Source: Croceivirga thetidis (GTDB taxonomy: Bacteria > Bacteroidota > Bacteroidia > Flavobacteriales > Flavobacteriaceae). From it: a stretch of DNA of 64,000 bases. Made by a program: the position numbers and the translations under genes. Below are positions 46,256 to 55,378 of this stretch, piece by piece (the stretch's first letter is position 1; each line of letters opens with the position of its first letter). A model generated the notes under the pieces. That model ran no database searches. It saw only the letters and a list, made by a program, of their open reading frames with translations, and was not told where the DNA came from. The stretch is taken from assembly GCF_012272815.1 (NCBI RefSeq), contig NZ_JAAWWL010000001.1:372001-436000 (forward strand), read 5' to 3'.

Positions 46256-47380
46256 ATGGCAAACAAAACAGAAGTCAAAGACTTATTAGACGCAGGTGTA
46301 CACTTTGGACACCTAACCCGAAAATGGAATCCGAACATGGCCCCATACATCTATATGGAGCGTAATGGAATTCATGTTATCAACCTTTACAAAACCGTTG
46401 CTAAGCTAGAAGAAGCCAACGAAGCACTGAAAAAAATTGCTGCTTCAGGCAGAAAAATTCTATTTGTAGCAACTAAGAAACAAGCAAAGGACATTGTAGC
46501 TGATAAAGTTTCAAAAGTAAATATGCCATACATTACTGAAAGGTGGCCTGGTGGTATGTTGACCAACTTTGTTACTATCAGAAAAGCAGTTAAGAAAATG
46601 ACCGCTATCGATAGAATGAAGAAAGATGGAACTTTTGACACGCTTTCAAAGAAAGAAAAGCTTCAAGTTAATCGTCTACGGGCCAAATTGGAGAAAAACT
46701 TAGGTTCCATTGCTGATATGACTCGTTTACCTGGTGCAATCTTTATTGTTGATACAATGAGAGAGCATATTGCGGTAAAAGAAGCATTAAAGTTGAACAT
46801 CCCAATTTTCGCGATGGTTGACACCAACTCTGATCCAAGACCGATTGATTTTATCATACCTTCAAATGATGACGCAGGTAAATCCATCGAAATTATCATG
46901 GAACAAGTAACTGCTGCCATTGGTGAAGGCTTGGCAGAGCGAAAAGCTGAAAAAGGTCAAAGCGAAAAAGAAGCTGCAAAAGAAGACAAAAAAGAAGAAA
47001 AGAAAGCAGCGAAAGAAGCAGTAGCTAAGAAAGCAGATGCTCTCGAAAAGGAGGAGGAAGAAGCTCCAACGCCTAAGACAAAAGAAGCTCCAAAAGCAAA
47101 AAAGACCACTTCAAACCCTGATGATTTAACAAAAGTTGAAGGTATCGGTCCTAAAGCAGCAGAAGCATTGGTAGCCGCTAACATTAGCACCTACGCAGAT
47201 TTAGCAAAAGCAGATGCTGAAAATGTAAAAACCATTTTGACCGAAGCAAGCCCAAGATTAGCTCATCTAGATCCAACATCTTGGGGCAAACAAGCTACGA
47301 TGGCCGCTGAAGGAAAATGGGATGAACTTAAGGAGTGGCAAGATAGTGTTAAGGGTGGTGTAGAAGATTCAGAAGAATAG
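46256..47380 (+). CDS. rpsB: Ribosomal protein S2 with C-terminal H3TH domain
   Basis: 30S protein needed for translation initiation. The S2 core (residues 1-225) is complete: AGVHFGHLTRKWNPNM, ERWPGGMLTNF, DTNSDPRPIDFIIPSND. The protein has 374 residues, well beyond the usual 225-260. After an alternating Lys/Glu linker (about 226-285) comes a helix-hairpin-helix module (about 288-361): LTKVEGIGPKAAEALVAANI, then STYADLAKA and LDPTSWGKQA. It matches the H3TH tail of ActC. The extension is in frame and free of stops, so it is not an assembly artefact. It is followed by tsf after 64 bp. Confidence 0.95.
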   Translation: MANKTEVKDLLDAGVHFGHLTRKWNPNMAPYIYMERNGIHVINLYKTVAKLEEANEALKKIAASGRKILFVATKKQAKDIVADKVSKVNMPYITERWPGGMLTNFVTIRKAVKKMTAIDRMKKDGTFDTLSKKEKLQVNRLRAKLEKNLGSIADMTRLPGAIFIVDTMREHIAVKEALKLNIPIFAMVDTNSDPRPIDFIIPSNDDAGKSIEIIMEQVTAAIGEGLAERKAEKGQSEKEAAKEDKKEEKKAAKEAVAKKADALEKEEEEAPTPKTKEAPKAKKTTSNPDDLTKVEGIGPKAAEALVAANISTYADLAKADAENVKTILTEASPRLAHLDPTSWGKQATMAAEGKWDELKEWQDSVKGGVEDSEE

Positions 47381-47444
47381 AATAAACCAATATAGAATAC
47401 GCACTTCGCGTTTTACTTTTCATAAATTTTAATTCAAATACAAA

Positions 47445-48269
47445 ATGGCAAATATTACCGCCGCAGACGTAAATAAATTAAGAAAGACCACTGGTGCTGG
47501 AATGATGGACTGTAAAAAGGCCCTTGTTGAAGCCGACGGTGATTTCGATAAGGCAATTGAAATCCTTCGTAAAAAAGGACAAAAAGTTGCTGCCAAAAGA
47601 GCTGACCGCGATTCTTCTGAAGGTGCGGCAATTGCAAAAGTCAATGACGATCGCAATCAAGGGGTTGTGATTTCATTGAACTGCGAAACCGACTTCGTTG
47701 CAAAAAATGAAAGTTTTGTTCAATTGGCAAATGATTTGGCCCAATTGGCACTAGTTCATGACAGCAAGGATTCTTTTCTTACAGCAGATTTCAATGGAAT
47801 GACTGTTGCTGAAAAGCTTACCGAACAGACTGGTGTTATTGGTGAAAAGATTGAAATAGGAAGTTTTGAAACTTTGAGTGCGCCTTTCGTGGGTTCATAC
47901 ATTCACGCAGGTAATAAAATTGCAACCTTGGTTGGGCTTTCAGCTGCTGTTGATGGTGCTGCCGAAGCTGCTAAGGATGTAGCCATGCAGGCTGCTGCAA
48001 TGAATCCTGTTGCATTGAATGAAGAAGGGGTTGATCAATCAATCATTGATAAGGAAATTGAAATTGCAAAAGATCAATTACGTCAAGAAGGCAAACCAGA
48101 AGCTATGCTTGACAATATTGCAAAAGGAAAATTAAAGCGTTTCTTCAAAGACAATACTTTGGTGAACCAGGCTTTCATTAAAGACAGCAAACAAAGCGTG
48201 GCTGATTATGTCAAATCGGTTGAAGCTGCTCTAGAGGTTACTGGTTTTCAAAGAGTAGCCCTAGGTTAA
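47445..48269 (+). CDS. tsf: Elongation factor Ts
   Basis: Guanine-nucleotide exchange factor for EF-Tu. The 274 residues give the N-terminal UBA-like domain TAADVNKLRKTTGAGMMDCKKAL, followed by LRKKGQKVAAKRADRD, NCETDFVAKNE, and the core with the MNPVALNEE segment. Typical Bacteroidota length. It is the second gene of the rpsB-tsf pair, and is followed by a strong bidirectional terminator. Confidence 0.97.
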   Translation: MANITAADVNKLRKTTGAGMMDCKKALVEADGDFDKAIEILRKKGQKVAAKRADRDSSEGAAIAKVNDDRNQGVVISLNCETDFVAKNESFVQLANDLAQLALVHDSKDSFLTADFNGMTVAEKLTEQTGVIGEKIEIGSFETLSAPFVGSYIHAGNKIATLVGLSAAVDGAAEAAKDVAMQAAAMNPVALNEEGVDQSIIDKEIEIAKDQLRQEGKPEAMLDNIAKGKLKRFFKDNTLVNQAFIKDSKQSVADYVKSVEAALEVTGFQRVALG

Positions 48270-48288
48270 ATTACCTCTAATACAAAAT

Positions 48289-48321
48289 AAAAAGCCTTAG
48301 ATTTCTATTCTAAGGCTTTTT
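48289..48321. terminator. Bidirectional terminator between tsf and the DUF4097 operon
   Basis: A 13-bp perfect stem AAAAAGCCTTAGA / TCTAAGGCTTTTT with a 7-nt loop and T runs on both strands. It serves tsf on the plus strand and the sigma/DUF4097 operon on the minus strand. Confidence 0.92.
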
Positions 48322-48344
48322 TATTTAAATATGGTTTGATTGAA

Positions 48345-49151
48345 TTATTTCTTTCTGATGTAAACATTACCATTTAATGTCTTAAACAACATTTCAGGAC
48401 CACCAGCATTGATTTGACCTAAAATCCATTTATCAACATTTACCTTATACACGCCATTTGAATTTTTATTTTCCTTTACGCTTGACGTCAACCTTTGACT
48501 CATCTCAAAATCGGTGTATACGTTACCATTCTCTGTTCTTGCCTTTATATCTGCTTTTACACTTGAAGGAAAAGTAACGTCTAAATTTCCATTCAAACTT
48601 GTAAAGGCCATTGGAGCGTTACCGTCAACCGCGTCAAAGCTCACCACTATATTTCTATTTAAAGCATCTGCAATCACAGAACCACCAATATTGTTGAGCG
48701 TTATTGCCCCGTTGGTATTACTGATTTCCATATCGCCATGAACCCCATTAACTTCGATATTACCATTGTTAACTGCGCCCAGTTTAAGTGAGAAATTCTT
48801 TGGTACATAAATTATAAAGTCCATTTTCTTGTTGCTTGCACCAGCCTTTATCGAAACTTTGTTATTGTATTCTTCAATAGAGAACCCACTACCAGAAGAC
48901 CCTATTTTTTTCAGACCATCTTTGGTTGTGCTCCTTGAAGATTTTGATTTACTTCTAGTTTCTACAACAACATCTTTATCAGAATGTGCATTTACTGTTA
49001 TTGAACCGTATAGCAATTTTATCATTAGAAAACCCGGTTCATTTGGATTACTAAGTGGTATTATCAGTTTCTCATCAGTTTGTGCGAAAATTGAGCTTGG
49101 CAAACTTATCGCCAGAATCAAACATATTGAAAGTTGAAATATCTTTTTCAT
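48345..49151 (-). CDS. Exported DUF4097 family beta-helix-like protein (second copy)
   Basis: 268-residue exported protein with a Sec signal peptide (LSICLILAISLPSSIFAQ). The mature part has repeats of the DUF4097 type with short strands and Asn/Gly turns: NGNIEVNGVHGDMEISNTNG, NLDVTFPSSVKADIKA, ARTENGNVYTDFEM and, at the end, TLNGNVYIRKK. Family function is unknown; a structural or adhesive role at the surface is possible. It lies 3 bp after a paralogue and is last in the sigma/anti-sigma operon. Confidence 0.8.
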   Translation of the reverse strand: MKKIFQLSICLILAISLPSSIFAQTDEKLIIPLSNPNEPGFLMIKLLYGSITVNAHSDKDVVVETRSKSKSSRSTTKDGLKKIGSSGSGFSIEEYNNKVSIKAGASNKKMDFIIYVPKNFSLKLGAVNNGNIEVNGVHGDMEISNTNGAITLNNIGGSVIADALNRNIVVSFDAVDGNAPMAFTSLNGNLDVTFPSSVKADIKARTENGNVYTDFEMSQRLTSSVKENKNSNGVYKVNVDKWILGQINAGGPEMLFKTLNGNVYIRKK

Positions 49152-49154
49152 TGG

Positions 49155-50024
49155 TTATTTTTTTACGAGAGCATCTCCGTTCAACAAATTAAAATCAAGT
49201 TTTATCCCTCCATTTCCAATCCGAAAAGATTCCTTGGAGTCAATCTTATATTTAATACCTTTTTTTCCTTTAATCTCTTTTTGAACGACCTCGGGCTTTA
49301 AGGTCACGGTATCATAATTCGTATATAAATCACCGTTCATACTTTTAAATGAAACATCAGCATTCAAATTATCTTTAAATACCACAGTGATATCACCATT
49401 CAAGGAATTGTAATAACAATCTTCTGTCGGATTTGATTGATAGGTAATATTAATATCCCTATTCAAGGCATTTACATCAGTCGTACCAGCAATATTCTCA
49501 AGGTCAATACCCCCATTCAAATTATTCACGTTCATTAAAGAACCTTGAACGTCTTTTACCAAAATATCTCCGTCATTCATTGTTCCTAGACTTAATCCGG
49601 TATTAAAGGGAACCCGTATAGTAAAATCCAAATGATATCTATATTTAGGTCGGTCATTATTATTGTATTGCTCTCTATGGGAAAATCTACCTTTTTCTGA
49701 ATCAAAGTAGGTCCACGGTGAATCCAAATAAACATAGATTTGGTCACCCTGATTTTCCACCGAAATACCAATTTCCTGTCTGCCTTCATCAACATACTCT
49801 TGGCGTTTAGCCTTAATGGTCTTCCTAACCTCAACCAGTATGGTGTTACCATTATAGCCTTCCACTTCTATACCTCCATTGACGTTTTGAACATTAAGAA
49901 TGTTATTTTCTCCATTTGAAGAAAATTGAAGTTCTTTTTTAATTGTTTCCTTAAATTCCTGTCCCTGTAACAGAGCTCCTAAAGAAATTGTAAGTACCAG
50001 TAAAACAGATTTAAAAGTTTTCAT
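49155..50024 (-). CDS. Exported DUF4097 family beta-helix-like protein (first copy)
   Basis: 289 residues, Sec signal peptide (VLLVLTISLGALLQGQ) and a DUF4097-like mature region: VQNVNGGIEVEGYNGNTILV, GTMNDGDILVKDVQGSLMNV, GGIDLENIAGTTDVNALN, YNSLNGDITVVFKDNL and FKSMNGDLYTNYDTV. The C-terminus is LLNGDALVKK, parallel to TLNGNVYIRKK in its neighbour, which shows common ancestry. It follows the HEAT-repeat protein by 28 bp. Its 5' leader carries AAAAACGAACAGT, also found before the DUF5916 gene. Confidence 0.8.
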   Translation of the reverse strand: MKTFKSVLLVLTISLGALLQGQEFKETIKKELQFSSNGENNILNVQNVNGGIEVEGYNGNTILVEVRKTIKAKRQEYVDEGRQEIGISVENQGDQIYVYLDSPWTYFDSEKGRFSHREQYNNNDRPKYRYHLDFTIRVPFNTGLSLGTMNDGDILVKDVQGSLMNVNNLNGGIDLENIAGTTDVNALNRDINITYQSNPTEDCYYNSLNGDITVVFKDNLNADVSFKSMNGDLYTNYDTVTLKPEVVQKEIKGKKGIKYKIDSKESFRIGNGGIKLDFNLLNGDALVKK

Positions 50025-50052
50025 AACTGTTCGTTTTTAGATTAATGAATTA

Positions 50053-50844
50053 TTAAATGATTTGATTGATTGATTCCTTTAATTTTTTACTTACTGTGGT
50101 ATCTATATCAGGTTTATCCAATAATTCTTCCATTGACTTTATGGATTCCTTTTCTTGCAAGGCCACCATTAAATCTGCAAGTGCAATTTGTACAATGGGA
50201 GAATCTTGATTACTAATCGACTGTATAAGCCCCATCCTTACTTCAGGGTTTTCTACATATTTTGAAAGAGACTCAACCGCAGCCAACCTAACATTAACAT
50301 TTGAATCTCTATTAAGTGTGGTAAAAAGTGCTTTGGTTACGGCTTCCGTTGTTTTATCCATTTTGGTTACCTCATGTACACCTTGGAGTCTTTTGTTAGC
50401 AGAAGGTTGTTCCAATAGTGTTAAAACCAATTTTTCACGAACTTCACTTCCATCTTCGACAACCGCGGTCTGAACTGTAGACTGTTGGGTGTCAGGTCTC
50501 AAAAAATAACCGCCGACCAATCCTAAAATCAACAATATTAATCCGAATGCGTATTGTGGTCTAAACCAAGTGAATATTTCTTGAAACCAATTCTTTTCAC
50601 TGGAAGTTGCGGTTGCACTATTTTCCTGCAAATACAATTGCTCGTAGAATTTAGCGTCCATATTTTCAGATGGTTCCGGAATCGAAACCATATTGAGCAT
50701 ATCCCATGAAGTCAACAATTCATCAAATTCAACCTTAAAGCTTTCGTTCTTCTTCAAAAAATCATTGAATTCGATCTCCTGCTCTTTAGATAAATCACCC
50801 CTTAGGTAATCAATGGCCCAAATTTCAAAATCTTCTCTTTTCAT
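50053..50844 (-). CDS. Membrane anti-sigma-like protein with C-terminal HEAT repeats
   Basis: 263 residues. The N-terminus (EDFEIWAIDYLRGDLSKEQE) resembles the cytoplasmic zinc-free anti-sigma domain of Bacteroidota; one transmembrane segment lies near residues 95-113 (YAFGLILLILGLVGGYFL). The C-terminal periplasmic part has HEAT-like helical repeats: TKALFTTLNRDSNVNVRLAA, ESLSKYVENPEVRMGLIQSI and DSPIVQIALADLMVALQE. It starts 3 bp after the sigma gene, as anti-sigma genes usually do. The anti-sigma role is inference from position and architecture; the signal sensed is unknown. Confidence 0.72.
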   Translation of the reverse strand: MKREDFEIWAIDYLRGDLSKEQEIEFNDFLKKNESFKVEFDELLTSWDMLNMVSIPEPSENMDAKFYEQLYLQENSATATSSEKNWFQEIFTWFRPQYAFGLILLILGLVGGYFLRPDTQQSTVQTAVVEDGSEVREKLVLTLLEQPSANKRLQGVHEVTKMDKTTEAVTKALFTTLNRDSNVNVRLAAVESLSKYVENPEVRMGLIQSISNQDSPIVQIALADLMVALQEKESIKSMEELLDKPDIDTTVSKKLKESINQII

Positions 50845-50847
50845 GTC

Positions 50848-51402
50848 TTATCTCATTTCAAGTTCCATAAAAATTGTGCGTAGTTCTTTCAAAGCTCTAT
50901 GTGCCTTGACCTTGGCGGCTCCTTCAGAGCAACCTAACACTTCTCCAATTTGATTGAACTTCATTTCTTTTAATTTGCTCAAAACCAGAACTTCCCTCTT
51001 TTCAGCGTCAAGCTTGTTCATTGCTGTTTTAAGTTGGTTCATTTGTTCTTTACGGGTAATATCCCTTTCCATATCCTCATCATTTTTAATTCGATACTCG
51101 TAACTGGAAAGCTCATTTTCCTTTAATTCATTTTTATGTTTTTTAAAGTAATCATGGTTAACATTTCTAGCTGTTGTAAACATCCAAGCCATAAAAGAAC
51201 CTTCTCCACTATAGGTATGCTTGTACTTCATCATGCGTATGAACACATTTTGAACCAAATCTTCACTCAATTCGCTATTGCCGTTTAAATTGTAGAAAAA
51301 ACCAAATAGTTTGCCTTTGTGCCGTTCATAAAGCAGTCCTAGCTTATCGGTCTCTCCTGATTTAACCTTTAACATTAATGCGTTGTCCGCTAACGAATTC
51401 AC
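50848..51402 (-). CDS. ECF-type RNA polymerase sigma factor
   Basis: Sigma-70 family protein of 184 residues with region 2 (LYERHKGKLFGFFYNLNG, LSEDLVQNVFIRMMKY, FMAWMFTTARNVNHDYFKKH) and region 4 (EKREVLVLSKLKEMKFNQIG, then VLGCSEGAAKVKAHRALKEL). Region 3 is absent, as in ECF sigma factors. It starts with GTG at 51402. It is first in the operon with the HEAT-repeat anti-sigma candidate and two DUF4097 genes, so it probably drives their transcription as well as its own. No closely matching -35/-10 pair of ECF type was identified. Confidence 0.9.
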   Translation of the reverse strand: MNSLADNALMLKVKSGETDKLGLLYERHKGKLFGFFYNLNGNSELSEDLVQNVFIRMMKYKHTYSGEGSFMAWMFTTARNVNHDYFKKHKNELKENELSSYEYRIKNDEDMERDITRKEQMNQLKTAMNKLDAEKREVLVLSKLKEMKFNQIGEVLGCSEGAAKVKAHRALKELRTIFMELEMR

Positions 51403-51539
51403 TTTTTTGATTGCTTAGTTGAAAGGGTATACTGTATTATTTAAGAATGGTTACAGAAATTATTAATTTTTTCTTCTGAAAGGGAAAATAAGTGGTCAAT
51501 TATTTTGATTAATTTTAGGGCCGATTCCAAAAATCGACA

Positions 51540-52247
51540 ATGAAGTACAAAAGAATTCTCCTGAAACTTAGTGGAGAAGCCCTAATGGGCGAACAGCAAT
51601 ACGGCATTGACCCCAAACGTATTAGTGAATACGCTGAAGAAATTAAAGATGTTGTTAAAAAGCGTGTTGAAGTAGCCATCGTGATTGGTGGGGGAAACAT
51701 ATTTAGAGGAATGAAAGGTGTTGGCCAAGGTATGGATCGCGTACAGGGCGACCATATGGGTATGTTGGCAACGGTAATCAATGCACTCGCTTTACAAAGT
51801 GCACTTGAAGGGGTTGGAGTGCAAACTAGAGTCCAGTCCGCAATTAAAATTAATGAAGTTGCCGAACCTTTTATTCGTAGGCGTGCGATGCGCCATTTAG
51901 AGAAAGGAAGGGTGGTTATTTTTGGAGGAGGAACCGGCAACCCTTATTTTACAACGGATTCTGCGGCAGTTCTAAGGGCAATTGAGATTGACGCGGATGT
52001 CATTCTTAAAGGAACACGTGTTGATGGCATTTATACAGCTGATCCAGAAAAAGATAAAACCGCAACTAAGTTTGATAACCTTTCCTTCAGTGAAGTGCTT
52101 AGTAAAGGGCTGAAAGTTATGGATACCACAGCATTTACCTTAAGCCAAGAAAACGAATTGCCCATTGTTGTTTTTGATATGAACAAACAGGGCAACCTTT
52201 TGAAAGTTGTCTCAGGCGAAAATATTGGAACAGTAGTAAATCTTTAA
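51540..52247 (+). CDS. pyrH: UMP kinase
   Basis: Bacterial hexameric UMP kinase that phosphorylates UMP for RNA and DNA precursor synthesis. The 235 residues contain [58 protein letters not shown] and [10 protein letters not shown]. All are canonical. It is followed by frr after 40 bp; the pyrH-frr order is common to many bacteria. It is divergent from the sigma factor gene. Confidence 0.97.
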   Translation: MKYKRILLKLSGEALMGEQQYGIDPKRISEYAEEIKDVVKKRVEVAIVIGGGNIFRGMKGVGQGMDRVQGDHMGMLATVINALALQSALEGVGVQTRVQSAIKINEVAEPFIRRRAMRHLEKGRVVIFGGGTGNPYFTTDSAAVLRAIEIDADVILKGTRVDGIYTADPEKDKTATKFDNLSFSEVLSKGLKVMDTTAFTLSQENELPIVVFDMNKQGNLLKVVSGENIGTVVNL

Positions 52248-52287
52248 ATTGGCAAACTCTTTGCTAGGTTATTTAAAAGTTTAAACG

Positions 52288-52842
52288 ATGAACGAAGAGA
52301 TTACATTTATACTTGATACCACCAAAGAAGGTATGGATAGTGCTATGGGGCACTTAGAAAAGGCATTGGTGAAAATTAGGGCCGGTAAGGCAAGTCCTGC
52401 TATGTTGGCCTCGGTTATGGTCGAGTACTATGGCTCACAAACACCACTTTCGCAAGTGGCGAATATAAATACCCCAGATGCAAGAACAATTTCTGTTCAG
52501 CCCTGGGAAAAGACCATGATACCTGAAATTGAGAAAGCTATAATGAATGCCAATCTCGGGTTTAACCCCATGAACAATGGAGAAAGTGTCATTATCAATG
52601 TGCCGCCACTTACTGAAGAGCGAAGACGTGATTTGGTAAAACAAGCAAAAGCTGAGGCTGAAGATGCCAAAGTAAGTGTCAGAAATGCAAGACAGGAAGC
52701 TAATAAAGAACTTAAAAAGCTTGAAATTTCTGAAGACCTTCTCTCTAATGCTGAGGTTGATGTTCAAGAGCTAACAGACGCATACAGTAAAAAAGTGGAT
52801 GCTATTCTTGAGCTGAAAGAAGCAGAAATAATGAAGGTATAG
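52288..52842 (+). CDS. frr: Ribosome recycling factor
   Basis: Splits post-termination ribosomes with EF-G. The 184 residues include KIRAGKASPAMLASVMVEYYG, PLSQVANINTPDARTISVQPW, LGFNPMNNGESVIINVPPLT and the arm helix ending EERRRDLVKQAK. Standard length. It forms an operon with pyrH. Confidence 0.97.
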   Translation: MNEEITFILDTTKEGMDSAMGHLEKALVKIRAGKASPAMLASVMVEYYGSQTPLSQVANINTPDARTISVQPWEKTMIPEIEKAIMNANLGFNPMNNGESVIINVPPLTEERRRDLVKQAKAEAEDAKVSVRNARQEANKELKKLEISEDLLSNAEVDVQELTDAYSKKVDAILELKEAEIMKV

Positions 52843-52882
52843 ATCTATTCCTCAACCACTAGTTAAACCTATTTTCGTTTTC

Positions 52883-52890
52883 TACCTTTG
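52883..52890 (+). promoter_or_regulatory. Putative -7 box of the RND/MMPL gene
   Basis: TACCTTTG matches TAnnTTTG, 18 bp before the ATG at 52909. A clear -33 element is not seen. Confidence 0.4.
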
Positions 52891-52908
52891 CAGCCAATTT
52901 AAAAGGGC

Positions 52909-55305
52909 ATGCTCAAAGAGTTTCTTCAGGGATTTTGGACTTTTACCGCCAGAGTGATACTTAGAAATCGTATCCTAATATTGCTTCTTATTGCAGGGAT
53001 TACGGTTTTTATGGGTACACAATGGAAATACATGAGGTTTTCCAATACCGAAATGAGTGTATTGCCCGATGACCATCCCTCAATAGTCGACTATGATTCC
53101 TTTGTGGAATTGTTTGGCCAAGAAGACAATGCCATTGTTCTGGCCGTGCAAGACTCCTCCCTTTTTTCAACAGAAAATTTCAACCGTTGGAATAAACTAA
53201 GTAAACAGCTGGAAGCAATTCCTGAAGTTGATTTCGTAGTCTCTGCCGATAACTTGCAAGAGTTAGTAAAGGATCAAGAACAGCAAGAATTCGTACTTGA
53301 AGACCTATTTCCTGAACAATTGGAAAATCAAGCCCAATTAGACTCACTCAAGGGGCATTTGTTCAAAGAATTGCCTTTCTATGAGAATTTGCTCTTCAAT
53401 ACAAAAACAGGTGCACTACGCACAGTAATGTACATGGACCGTGATTTATTGAATCTACCGGTTCGTAATGAGTTCATCTTAAATGACCTTGAAAGTCTGG
53501 TCAAAAACTTTGAGGAAGAAACAAATCTTGATGTTCGTGTTTCCGGAATGCCTTACATACGCACGTGGAATTCAAAAATTATCATTGATGAGATTGGTAA
53601 CTTCATTCTAGCTGCCTTACTGGTTACTTCAATTATATTTTTCTTCTTTTTTAGAAGCTTTAGGGCCACATTTATTTCAATGTGTGTTGTAATAATTGGA
53701 GTCATGTGGGCCTTTGGTTTTCTTGGCCTATTTCAATTTGAGATTACCATTCTAACAGCACTTATCCCCCCGTTGATAATTGTTATCGGTATTCCAAACT
53801 GTATTTTCCTTATCAATAAATACCAGCAAGAAGTGAAAAAACATGGGAATCAAGCGCTTTCCCTCCAGCGGGTTATTTCAAAAATTGGAAACGCTACCTT
53901 GATGACCAACGTAACCACTGCGTCTGGTTTTGCCACGTTTATGATTCTTGATAGTGATTTGTTAAGGGAATTTGGTGTAGTAGCCTCCATTAACATCCTC
54001 TGTATTTTCGTCCTGTCTCTGATGATTATTCCTATTATCTATAGCTTTATGCCGCTGCCAAAAGACAAGCATCTAAAACACTTGAACAAAAAATGGATTG
54101 ATTTTTTTGTGAATTGGATGGAGCGTATGGTACGAGATCATCGAATCGCGGTTTACATTGTTTCAATTGCAACTCTTGTCTTAAGTATTATTGGAATATA
54201 TCAAATTGAAATTACAGGCAGCCGAATTGAAGACCTACCGAAAAACGCGAAGTTTTTTGAAGATATCCGTTTCTTCGAAAAGGAGTTTGGTGGTATTATG
54301 CCAGTTGAAATCGTTGTTGATACCAAACGCAAAAATGGAATCTTAAAACCTGCCACTCTAAGGCGAATGGACCAGCTTGGGCAGGAAATTGAAGAAACAC
54401 CAGAATTATCGAAGCCTGTTTCCGTAGTTAATTTGGTTAAATACTCAAAGCAAGCTTTTTACAACGGAATTCCAAAGTACTATCAATTGCCCACTTCACA
54501 GGAAAATACATTCATTATGGATGTAGCTAAAAATTCTGCTGGCAATGGTAATCTATTGGAGAGTTTTGTTGATACAACTGGTCAAATTGCCCGGATAAGT
54601 ACCTTCATGCGAGATGTTAAAACCACTCGTATGGAAGAGTTGGAAAGGGATTTGTTAAAATCCATAAATAAAATTTTTCCGAGCGAAAGGTATAATGTCT
54701 ACATGACCGGAAAAGCTCTGCTATTTCTTAAAGGGACTAAATATTTGGTCAATAATCTTTTACTTTCATTGGCTTTGGCAATTGGGTTGATTTCATTGTT
54801 CATGGCTTACCTTTTCAGGTCATTTAAAATGATTGCCATATCCCTTGTACCAAACTTATTACCCTTGGTTATAACCGCAGGTTTAATGGGTTATCTTGGT
54901 GTTCCAATAAAACCATCTACAATATTGGTTTTCAGTATAGCTTTTGGTATATCGGTAGATGATACCATTCATTTTTTAGCGAAATATAGACAGGAGCTTG
55001 TTGCAAATCGATGGCAAATTAAAAAGTCAGTTTACAATGCTTTGCGTGAGACCGGTGTGAGTATGTTCTACACTTCCATAGTGCTATTTTTTGGATTTTC
55101 GGTATTTATCATTTCAAGTTTTGGTGGCACCCAAGCTTTAGGAGGATTGGTTTCAGCAACACTTTTATTTGCAATGCTTTCCAACTTAATCCTACTTCCT
55201 TCGTTGCTATTATCATTGGAAAGAAATATCGCCAACAAAAAGACACTTAAAAAACCACAAATTGATGTACTTCCGGTACAGGACGAAACCGTTGAAAACA
55301 ATTAG
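52909..55305 (+). CDS. RND superfamily exporter of the MMPL type
   Basis: 798-residue inner-membrane protein with two halves of about six transmembrane helices each and two large extracytoplasmic loops (residues about 40-200 and 420-620). The second-half motif FGISVDDTIHFLAKYRQE is the proton-relay helix typical of the HAE3/MMPL branch; the first half has IGIPNCIFLINKYQQE. No membrane-fusion or outer-membrane partner is next to it, in line with a stand-alone lipid or hydrophobe transporter. The substrate is unknown. It sits between frr and asnS on the same strand. Confidence 0.88.
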   Translation: MLKEFLQGFWTFTARVILRNRILILLLIAGITVFMGTQWKYMRFSNTEMSVLPDDHPSIVDYDSFVELFGQEDNAIVLAVQDSSLFSTENFNRWNKLSKQLEAIPEVDFVVSADNLQELVKDQEQQEFVLEDLFPEQLENQAQLDSLKGHLFKELPFYENLLFNTKTGALRTVMYMDRDLLNLPVRNEFILNDLESLVKNFEEETNLDVRVSGMPYIRTWNSKIIIDEIGNFILAALLVTSIIFFFFFRSFRATFISMCVVIIGVMWAFGFLGLFQFEITILTALIPPLIIVIGIPNCIFLINKYQQEVKKHGNQALSLQRVISKIGNATLMTNVTTASGFATFMILDSDLLREFGVVASINILCIFVLSLMIIPIIYSFMPLPKDKHLKHLNKKWIDFFVNWMERMVRDHRIAVYIVSIATLVLSIIGIYQIEITGSRIEDLPKNAKFFEDIRFFEKEFGGIMPVEIVVDTKRKNGILKPATLRRMDQLGQEIEETPELSKPVSVVNLVKYSKQAFYNGIPKYYQLPTSQENTFIMDVAKNSAGNGNLLESFVDTTGQIARISTFMRDVKTTRMEELERDLLKSINKIFPSERYNVYMTGKALLFLKGTKYLVNNLLLSLALAIGLISLFMAYLFRSFKMIAISLVPNLLPLVITAGLMGYLGVPIKPSTILVFSIAFGISVDDTIHFLAKYRQELVANRWQIKKSVYNALRETGVSMFYTSIVLFFGFSVFIISSFGGTQALGGLVSATLLFAMLSNLILLPSLLLSLERNIANKKTLKKPQIDVLPVQDETVENN

Positions 55306-55345
55306 TTTTTAGTTGATTTTAGCTTTTCCTACCACATCAAAAAAC

Positions 55346-55353
55346 TATCTTTG
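55346..55353 (+). promoter_or_regulatory. Putative -7 box of asnS
   Basis: TATCTTTG matches TAnnTTTG and lies 25 bp before the asnS ATG. The -33 element is unclear. Confidence 0.45.
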
Positions 55354-55378
55354 AATCTTTAAAAATTAATCGGCAAAA

